Source: an uncultured Polyangiaceae bacterium
GTDB taxonomy: Bacteria > Myxococcota_A > Polyangia > Polyangiales > Polyangiaceae
NCBI GenBank assembly: GCA_938004815.1
Contig: CALKVR010000477.1
Span: 1-16,149 of the forward strand
Length of the DNA stretch: 16,149 nt
Direction of reading: 5' to 3'
In this document: positions 8,579-14,663 of the stretch, in pieces
Layout: the number at the start of each line of letters is the position of its first letter
How positions within the stretch are numbered: position 1 is the first letter of the stretch
The notes under the pieces: generated by a model
What the model was told of the DNA's origin: nothing
Databases searched by the model: none
What the model saw: the letters and a program-made list of their open reading frames with translations, nothing else
Translations under genes and position numbers: made by a program

Positions 8579-9685
8579 ATGTCGCGACTCGCGCTCGCGT
8601 CGCTCTCGCTGCTCGCTTACACGTACGTGGGGTATCCCGCGCTCGTGACCGCGCTCGCTCGCGTGGCCGGGCGGCCGTCCAAGCGTGATCCGTCGTACGA
8701 GCCGACGGTGAGCGTCCTCATCCCCGTCTACAACGCGAAGAGCTACGTCCGCGCGAAGCTCGAGAGCCTGGTCGCGCAGACGTACCCGCGCGACAAGGTG
8801 CAGATCCTCGTCTACTCCGACGCGTCGACCGACGGCAGCGACGACGACGTGCGAGCGTTCGAGGGGCAGGGCGTCACGCTCGTGCGCGGCGAGAAGCGCG
8901 CGGGCAAGCCCACGGCGCTGAACGTGCTGCGGCCGCAGGCGACGGGCGAGATCCTCGTCCTCACCGACATTCGTCAGCCGCTCACCCCGAACGCGATCCG
9001 CGACCTCGTCTCGCACTTCGCCGACCCCGAGGTGGGTTGCGTTTCGGGCAACCTCGAGCTCGTCGGTGGCACGGGCGCGGGCTTCTACTGGAAGTACGAG
9101 AACTTCATCCGCAAACAAGAGGCGCGGTTCCGCGGGATGGTCGGGGTCACGGGCCCGCTCTACGCCATCCGCGCCGCCGACCTGGGTGAGGTCCCGACCG
9201 ACGTCATCCTCGACGACATGTTCATCCCGCTCAAGCTGCGGCTCGAGGGCAAGCGCCTGCTCCTCGAAGAGGCGGCGATCGCCCAGGACGACGCCTTCGA
9301 AGACGACCGCGAGAAGGGCCGCAAGGTCCGCACCCTCGCCGGCAATTTCCAGCTCTTCGAGAAGCTACCCGCGCTCCTGTCACCGTCGAAGAACCCGATC
9401 TTCCTCGAGACGTTCTCGCACAAGCTGCTCCGGCTCGCGGGCCCGGCGCTGCTCGGCGGTCTCGGCGCGGGCACGCTCCACGGTGCCTTGTTCGGCAAGT
9501 CGGTGCTCGAGCGCACCGCCATGCGCGCGCTCCTCGTGGGTGAGGGGGCGTTCGTCGTCCTGGCGCTGCTCGGCCCCAAGGCCGGCGCGCCGGGCCGGCT
9601 CGCGCGCACGTTCGTGGTGCTCAACACCGCCGCGGTCGAGGGCTTCGTCCGCTACGTCCGCGGCCGGCAGGAGGTGACCTGGTGA
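8579..9685 (+). CDS. Glycosyltransferase family 2 (membrane-associated, processive type)
   Basis: 368-residue GT-A fold glycosyltransferase, first gene of the polysaccharide operon. ATG at 8579 follows TTGGGG. Residues 3-30 form an N-terminal hydrophobic segment (ALASLSLLAYTYVGYPALV). The catalytic domain has SVLIPVYNA at 45-53, SDASTDGS from 80 (Asp81, nucleotide binding), TDIRQ at 129-133 (Asp130 at the DxD position), LDDM at 211-214 (Asp213, likely general base) and KVRT at 249-252 in the place of the Q/RxxRW motif. The C-terminal third has weakly hydrophobic segments at about 285-300 and 315-335, giving a membrane-bound enzyme of the cellulose/poly-GlcNAc-synthase-like group. It likely transfers sugars from nucleotide donors to a lipid-linked or growing chain on the cytoplasmic face; donor unknown. 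The 111-base region upstream, shared with the dehydratase, shows no convincing promoter. Its stop overlaps the next start by 4 bases. Confidence 0.9.
   Translation: MSRLALASLSLLAYTYVGYPALVTALARVAGRPSKRDPSYEPTVSVLIPVYNAKSYVRAKLESLVAQTYPRDKVQILVYSDASTDGSDDDVRAFEGQGVTLVRGEKRAGKPTALNVLRPQATGEILVLTDIRQPLTPNAIRDLVSHFADPEVGCVSGNLELVGGTGAGFYWKYENFIRKQEARFRGMVGVTGPLYAIRAADLGEVPTDVILDDMFIPLKLRLEGKRLLLEEAAIAQDDAFEDDREKGRKVRTLAGNFQLFEKLPALLSPSKNPIFLETFSHKLLRLAGPALLGGLGAGTLHGALFGKSVLERTAMRALLVGEGAFVVLALLGPKAGAPGRLARTFVVLNTAAVEGFVRYVRGRQEVTW
9669..9677 (+). promoter_or_regulatory. Consensus Shine-Dalgarno AGGAGGTGA
   Basis: A full 9-base match to the complement of the usual 16S rRNA 3' end lies inside the last codons of the glycosyltransferase gene, with 7 bases between AGGAGG and the GTG at 9682. 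It fixes that start codon and predicts strong independent initiation on the oxidoreductase gene. Confidence 0.85.
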
Positions 9686-10854
9686 CGCTCAAGGTGGCCA
9701 TCGTCGGCTGTGGCAAGATCGCCGACGGGCACGTCGAAGAGATTCAGAAGCTCGGCTCGCGCGCGCGCGTCGTGGCGGCGTGCGACCGCGAGCTGGTGAT
9801 GGCCGAGCAGCTCGCGGTGCGGTACGGCATCCCCACCACGTATGCTGACGCATCTGTCATGCTTGCGACCGAGCGCCCCGACGTGGTGCACGTGACCACC
9901 CCGCCCGGTGCCCACCTGTTCTTGGCCAAGCAGTGCGTCGACGCCGGCGCGCACGTCTTCGTCGAGAAGCCCCTGACGCTCACCTATCCCGAGAGCCGCG
10001 AGCTCGTCGAGCACGTCGTCGCCGCCAAGAAAAAGCTGACGATCGGCTACTCGTACCACTTCGAGCCGCCGATGAACGCGCTCCGCGATCTGTTGGCGCG
10101 CGGTGAGCTGGGTGACCCGGTGCACGTCGAGACGTTCTACGGCTACAACCTCGACGGCGCGTTCGGCAAAGCGCTCCTGGCCGATCCCAACCACTGGGTG
10201 CACGCGCTCCCCGGCAAGCTGCTGCACAACACGATCGATCACGCGATCGCCAAGCTCATCGACTTCATCCCCGACGATCACCCCGAGGTGCGGGCCTTCG
10301 GCTCGGTGCGGCGCGACAAGCGCTACGGCGACGCGCGCGACGACCTCATGGACGAGCTTCGCGTCGTCGTCCGCGGCGGCCGCACGACCGCGTACCTGAC
10401 GTTCTCGGCGCACGCGCGCCCGGTGGGGCACTTCGCGCGGGTGTACGGCACCAAGAACACCGCCCACGCCGACTTCAACAACCGCACCGTGACGCTCGAC
10501 ATCGCCCCCACCATCCCCAGCGCGGTGGGCAGGCTCGTGCCCGCGTTCCAGAGCGCGGCCGCGTACCTGCGCGAGGGCACCAAGAACCTCGGCCGTTTCG
10601 CCGACTCGAAGTTCCACTTCTTCGCCGGCCTGGGCGATCTCATCAGCCGGTTTTACGCCTCGATCGAGACCGACGCGCCGCTCCCCATCGCTCCGCGCGA
10701 CATCCTGCGGGTGGCGCGGATGATGGACGAGATTTTCGAGCAGCTCGGCCAGCACCGGCGCTCCGAGATGCCTGGCCGCGCTTCGGACCACGAGCGCGTG
10801 GCCTCCCCGACAGCCCCCCTCCACGGCGTGGATGGGGGAGGAGGCGCGTCGTGA
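9682..10854 (+). CDS. Gfo/Idh/MocA family NAD(P)-dependent oxidoreductase
   Basis: 390-residue sugar dehydrogenase-like protein. GTG start at 9682 overlaps the glycosyltransferase stop (GTGA). The N-terminal Rossmann domain has VAIVGCGKIADGHV with GCGKIA at 9-14; the family catalytic motif EKP is at 95-97 (FVEKPLT), and YSYHFEP and HNTIDHAIAKL follow in the C-terminal alpha/beta domain. Family members oxidise, reduce or dehydrate nucleotide-activated or free sugars; in polysaccharide clusters they commonly make 3-keto, uronic-acid-type or amino-sugar precursors. The exact substrate is not readable here. The last 20 or so residues (ASPTAPLHGVDGGGGAS) are low-complexity and look dictated by the RNA hairpin and ribosome site encoded there rather than by the fold. 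It is translationally linked to both neighbours. Confidence 0.92.
   Translation: MTLKVAIVGCGKIADGHVEEIQKLGSRARVVAACDRELVMAEQLAVRYGIPTTYADASVMLATERPDVVHVTTPPGAHLFLAKQCVDAGAHVFVEKPLTLTYPESRELVEHVVAAKKKLTIGYSYHFEPPMNALRDLLARGELGDPVHVETFYGYNLDGAFGKALLADPNHWVHALPGKLLHNTIDHAIAKLIDFIPDDHPEVRAFGSVRRDKRYGDARDDLMDELRVVVRGGRTTAYLTFSAHARPVGHFARVYGTKNTAHADFNNRTVTLDIAPTIPSAVGRLVPAFQSAAAYLREGTKNLGRFADSKFHFFAGLGDLISRFYASIETDAPLPIAPRDILRVARMMDEIFEQLGQHRRSEMPGRASDHERVASPTAPLHGVDGGGGAS
10801..10845 (+). promoter_or_regulatory. Imperfect RNA hairpin enclosing the Shine-Dalgarno of the epimerase gene
   Basis: GCCTCC (10801-10806) pairs with GGAGGC (10840-10845), CCCCC (within 10814-10819) with GGGGG (10834-10838), and TCCAC (10820-10824) with GTGGA (10828-10832) around a GGC loop. 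T10833, A10839 and an internal loop at 10807-10813 are unpaired. The right arm contains GGAGG at 10840-10844, 6 bases before the GTG at 10851. Ribosomes finishing the oxidoreductase gene would open the stem, so the fold could couple the two genes. Stems are read directly; the regulatory role is inferred. Confidence 0.5.
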
Positions 10855-11873
10855 AGCGCCTGGTCACCGGCTCGAACGGCTTTCTCGGTGTTGCGCTCGT
10901 CGAGCGGCTCCTCGCCCGCAAGACGCCCGGGCTGCGCCTGCTCGTTCGGCCCGGCAGCGAGCGGCGCCGGCTCGACGCCGTGCTCGCCAAGTATCCCGGC
11001 GCCGACGTCGAGATCGTCTCGGGCGGCCTCGGTTCGCCGCAAGAGGCGGCGCGACTGCTCGACGACGTCGGGCTCGTCTACCACCTCGCGGCCGCGCTCT
11101 CCGGTCAGGCGGCCGAGATGTTCCTCGGCACCGTCGTCGCGTCGAAGAACCTGCTCGAGGCAATCGCGCAGAAGGGCACCCGCCCCAAGGTCGTCCTCAT
11201 CAGCTCGTTCGGCGTCTACGGCGTCGCCGACTTGCCGCGCGGTCACGTCGTCGACGAGTCGACGCCGCTCGAGCCCCACCCCGAGCGGCGCGACCACTAC
11301 TCGCACGCGAAGCTCCGGCAAGAGCGGCTCTTCGACGAGTACCGGCAGAAGCACGGCATCCCAATGACGATCCTGCGGCCGGGCGTGATCTACGGCCCCG
11401 GCGGCGGGGCCATGAGCGCGCGCGTCGGGCTCCGCCTGCCGGGGATGTTCCTGTTTCTCGGCGGCAAGAACCTCCTGCCGCTCTCGTACGTCGACAACTG
11501 CGCCGAGGCGATCTGCGTCGCGGCAGAAAAGGCGCGCTTCGACGGCGATGCCTACAACGTCCTCGACGACGAGCTCATGACCTGTGACGAGTACCTGCGC
11601 CGCTACGAGCGAGAGGTCGAGCGCCTGCGCGTCCTCAAGATGCCGTTCCCGATCGCGATGGCGCTCTCTGCGGGCGTCGCGTTCTATCACCGGTACTCGC
11701 AGGGGCAGCTGCCCGCGATCCTGACGCCGTACAAGACCAAGACGTCTTGGAAGGGTAACCGGTTCACCAACGCCAAGCTCCGCGGGCTCGGCTTCGCGCC
11801 GATCGTCCCGACCGACGAAGGGATCGCCCGCACGTTCTCGTACCTGCGCGACCGCGCCGCAGGCGCCGCATGA
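10851..11873 (+). CDS. NAD-dependent epimerase/dehydratase (extended SDR)
   Basis: 340-residue nucleotide-sugar-modifying enzyme of the extended short-chain dehydrogenase family. GTG start at 10851 overlaps the previous stop (GTGA). N-terminal cofactor motif TGSNGFLG at 6-13, cofactor-region LVYHLAA, catalytic-serine region VVLISSFGVYG, and the YxxxK pair Tyr150/Lys154 in YSHAKLRQE. These are followed by the SDR signature LRPGVIYGPGG and, further on, LLPLSYVDNCAEAI. The C-terminal part (FPIAMALSAGVAFYHRYS) replaces the standard substrate lobe end seen in GalE and resembles SDRs acting on sugars or sterols in membrane-linked pathways. Reaction could be C4 epimerisation, 4,6-dehydration or reduction; the sequence does not decide. 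Its place after the oxidoreductase suggests the two act in sequence on one precursor. Confidence 0.9.
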   Translation: MKRLVTGSNGFLGVALVERLLARKTPGLRLLVRPGSERRRLDAVLAKYPGADVEIVSGGLGSPQEAARLLDDVGLVYHLAAALSGQAAEMFLGTVVASKNLLEAIAQKGTRPKVVLISSFGVYGVADLPRGHVVDESTPLEPHPERRDHYSHAKLRQERLFDEYRQKHGIPMTILRPGVIYGPGGGAMSARVGLRLPGMFLFLGGKNLLPLSYVDNCAEAICVAAEKARFDGDAYNVLDDELMTCDEYLRRYEREVERLRVLKMPFPIAMALSAGVAFYHRYSQGQLPAILTPYKTKTSWKGNRFTNAKLRGLGFAPIVPTDEGIARTFSYLRDRAAGAA

Positions 11874-13270
11874 CCAAGCTCTGCGCGTGCTTCGCCATCC
11901 TCGCGCTCGCGGGCTGTGGCCCCGCCGAGCCCTACGGCGGGGGCGACGTCACGCCCGCCCACCCCGACTCGCTCGTAGCGCTGCCGGCGCTGCCCACCGC
12001 CGAGGCCGACGCGGCGGCGACGCCCGCGGTCGCCCCCACCAGCGTCGGCTCGGGCGCCGCGGCGCCCGCCTCCGGCGACGCGACCTACGTCGTGCAGCCT
12101 GGCACGAAGTACCCATCGCTCTCCGCCGTCGCGGGGCTGCTCAAACCCGGCGACGTCGTCGAGGTCGCGGGCGGCTACTCGTACAGCGGCGGGGTCAGGT
12201 TCGACCAAGACGGAACCCCCGAGGCGAAGATCACCATCCGCGGCGTCTCGCGCGACGGCAAGCGCCCCATCCTGACCGGCGGGCAGAACACGATCGAGGC
12301 CGCCGGCGATCACTACGTCTTCGAGAACCTCGAGATCACGGGCGGCGCGCGCCGTTGCTTCTATCACCACGCCCACGACATCACCCTGCGCTCCAGCCTC
12401 GTCCGCGACTGTCCGCAGCAGGGCATCCTCGGGGCCGACACCGACTCGGGCTCTCTCACGGTCGAGCTCTGCGAGGTCACGCGCGCGGGCAGCGGCACGT
12501 ACAACCACCCCATCTACATGGCCACCGACGAGAAGGCTCACCCCGGGTCGGTGTTTCGCCTGGTGCAGTCGTATATCCACGACGGGGCGGGCGGGAACAA
12601 CGTCAAGAGCCGGGCCGAGCGCAACGAGATCCTCTACAACTGGATCGAGAACGCGACGTACCACGAGCTCGAGCTCATCGGCCCCGACGGCCAAGACCCC
12701 AAGCTCGCGAGAGAGGACAGCCAGGTGATCGGCAACGTCCTCTTCAAGATGAACGACTTCCACGCGGTGCGGATCGGCGGCGACGGCACGGGCGAGACGA
12801 GCGGCCGCTACCGCTTCCTCAACAACACCTTCGTCATGGCGGGTGGTAGCGCCATTCGCCTCTTCGGCAGCGTCGAGTCGGTCGAGCTCTTCAACAACGC
12901 GTTTTACCGAACGGGCGGCAGCGGGGGCGTGACCCTGTTCAAGGACGACGAGGTGAAATGGGCGTCGGGCGCGGCCGCGATCACGGGCAAGAACAACTGG
13001 TTCCCCGAGGGGTCGAAGACGCACCCGGGCCTCGCGGCGACCAAGCTCGGCGGGTCCAACGTCTTCGCCGCGTTCTCGACGAAAGATCTCCGCCCTGCGA
13101 AGACGGGGCCCCTCGCCGGCGCGGGCACGACCAGCACCGCGACCGACGCCAAGTTCTCGTTCCCAGGGGCCGTCGCGCTCCCGGACACCGAGCCGCCGCG
13201 GGCCAAGGTCGGCCCGGGTGAAAAGCGCGCGTCGACCGCGCGGCCCGCCATCGGGGCGTTCGAGCCTTAG
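11870..13270 (+). CDS. Lipoprotein with right-handed parallel beta-helix domain
   Basis: 466 residues, ATG at 11870 overlapping the previous stop (ATGA) with only a weak AGG upstream, so translation probably depends on coupling. A short signal peptide ends in lipobox LAGC (Cys16). A Pro/Ala/Thr-rich linker runs to about residue 78. From YVVQPGTKYPSLSAV to about residue 400 there is the typical layout of a beta-helix sugar-active protein: LKPGDVVEVAGG, ITIRGVSRDGKRPILTGG, then repeating strands of the type HYVFENLEITGG, ITLRSSLVRDC, LYNWIENATYHELELIG, YRFLNNTFVMAGG and VELFNNAFYRTGG. It ends ARPAIGAFEP. Such proteins are polysaccharide lyases, epimerases or binding proteins. Here it is likely periplasmic or outer-membrane bound, acting on the polymer made by this operon. 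Catalytic residues cannot be assigned. Confidence 0.88.
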   Translation: MTKLCACFAILALAGCGPAEPYGGGDVTPAHPDSLVALPALPTAEADAAATPAVAPTSVGSGAAAPASGDATYVVQPGTKYPSLSAVAGLLKPGDVVEVAGGYSYSGGVRFDQDGTPEAKITIRGVSRDGKRPILTGGQNTIEAAGDHYVFENLEITGGARRCFYHHAHDITLRSSLVRDCPQQGILGADTDSGSLTVELCEVTRAGSGTYNHPIYMATDEKAHPGSVFRLVQSYIHDGAGGNNVKSRAERNEILYNWIENATYHELELIGPDGQDPKLAREDSQVIGNVLFKMNDFHAVRIGGDGTGETSGRYRFLNNTFVMAGGSAIRLFGSVESVELFNNAFYRTGGSGGVTLFKDDEVKWASGAAAITGKNNWFPEGSKTHPGLAATKLGGSNVFAAFSTKDLRPAKTGPLAGAGTTSTATDAKFSFPGAVALPDTEPPRAKVGPGEKRASTARPAIGAFEP

Positions 13271-13279
13271 GAGCGCACC

Positions 13280-14653
13280 GTGTTCTCGGCCCCCGGCATC
13301 GCTGCGCTGATCCTGCTCATCTACATCAAGCCGCAGGAGTTCATCCCGGGGCTCGAGGGCGTCCCGCTCCTCTACGGGTTCCTCGGCCTCGCGATCTTCG
13401 GGTTCATCCTCGATCTGCGCCTGGGTCACGCGCGCTTCGACCCCCCGCCGCACTGGCCCTACGTGCTCTTGTTCGTGCCGTGGGCGTTCATCACGTACCT
13501 GGCCAAGGCGGGTGGCGGCGGCTTCGTCGGCGCGGCGACCGAGCTCATCATCGTGATGATCCTCTTCTTCATCGTCGGCTCGGCGGTGCAGAGCTTTCGC
13601 GCCTTCGAGGTCGTGATGGGCTCGCTCCTCGTCGCGAGCCTCTTCGTCACCGGCGTGTGCCTGCACCAGGGCTTTGCTTCGAAGGTGTGCGCCGTGCAAG
13701 AGGGCGTGACGATGGAGGCGCTGCGCCCCGACGGCCGCCCCTGCGAGCGTGCCGAAGAGTGCTCCGAGGGGAACGCCGAGCCCGGCGCGAACTACCAATG
13801 CGAGAAGATGGGTCTCTTTGGGACGGTCAGCGTCGGCCGTGGGCGCGTGCGCTACCGCGGTGTGCTGAAAGACCCGAACGAGGTCGCCCTCGCGGCCGGG
13901 GCGTCGCTCCCGATGCTGTTCGCCCGAAACGAGCGCAAGTCGACGCTCTTCCGCTGGCTTCTCCTCATCTGCGGGTTCGTCGCGATCGCCACCACGATCG
14001 TGTTCACCCAATCGCGCGGCGGCATCCTGATCTTCCTAGCCGTCGTGGGCGCCTACTCGATCAAGAAGTTCGGCATGAAGGGCGTCGTCGCCGGCGGCAT
14101 CCTCGGTCTGCCTCTTCTTCTCCTCGGCGGCCGCAGCGGGTCCGAGGCCGAAGACTCTGCCAACGAGCGCACCGAGGTCCTCGGCGCCGGCATGCAGATG
14201 TTCCAGTCCGACCCGGTGCTCGGCGTCGGCTACGACCAGTTCAACAACCACCACCACCTCACCGCGCACAACTCGTACATGCTCGCGCTGGCAGAGATGG
14301 GCGTGATCGGCCTCGCGCTGTTCCTCGCGATGCTCTACCTCTCGTTCAAGATCCCCATCGTCGCGCTCCGCAAGTACGGCCACTCGGAAGAGGGCAAGAT
14401 AGCTGCGACGTGGGCGATGGCGATGCTGGCGGCCTTCTGCGGCGTGTCGATCGGGAGCTTCTTCCTCTCGTTCACCTACCACCAGGTTCTCTGGATCTAC
14501 ATGGGTCTCTCCGCCGCGCTTTACGCCGTCATTCGCCGCCACGACGCGAGCTTCGTCATCAAGATCGGCTTCTCGGAGAAGATCCTGGTGGGGCTAGCCG
14601 CCGTCGCGTTCCCCGTGGTCATCAAGGTGTTCTTGCGCACCAAGGGGCACTGA
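13280..14653 (+). CDS. O-antigen polymerase/ligase-like membrane protein (Wzy-type)
   Basis: 457-residue polytopic membrane protein with GTG at 13280 and AGGAG at 13269-13273, 9 bases after the beta-helix gene. I count about 11-12 hydrophobic segments. The hallmarks of the O-antigen ligase/polymerase family are present: DPNEVAL after the large loop, TQSRGG at about 246-251, and a second large exported loop containing VLGVGYDQF and AHNSYMLALAEMG. It would polymerise lipid-linked repeat units at the periplasmic face (Wzy) or ligate the chain to an acceptor. Unusually the first exported loop, about residues 127-180, is Cys-rich: Cys127, 137, 155, 161 and 174, with the segment DGRPCERAEECSEG. No flippase or chain-length regulator is seen in the window. 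It converges on the second beta-helix gene, with 10 bases between the stops. Confidence 0.88.
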   Translation: MFSAPGIAALILLIYIKPQEFIPGLEGVPLLYGFLGLAIFGFILDLRLGHARFDPPPHWPYVLLFVPWAFITYLAKAGGGGFVGAATELIIVMILFFIVGSAVQSFRAFEVVMGSLLVASLFVTGVCLHQGFASKVCAVQEGVTMEALRPDGRPCERAEECSEGNAEPGANYQCEKMGLFGTVSVGRGRVRYRGVLKDPNEVALAAGASLPMLFARNERKSTLFRWLLLICGFVAIATTIVFTQSRGGILIFLAVVGAYSIKKFGMKGVVAGGILGLPLLLLGGRSGSEAEDSANERTEVLGAGMQMFQSDPVLGVGYDQFNNHHHLTAHNSYMLALAEMGVIGLALFLAMLYLSFKIPIVALRKYGHSEEGKIAATWAMAMLAAFCGVSIGSFFLSFTYHQVLWIYMGLSAALYAVIRRHDASFVIKIGFSEKILVGLAAVAFPVVIKVFLRTKGH

Positions 14654-14663
14654 GCGGCCACGC

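Noticed and set aside
11687..14011. 774-codon open frame on the minus strand opposite the epimerase, beta-helix and polymerase genes
   Set aside because: It spans three real genes, has repetitive acidic/basic composition and no recognisable domain.
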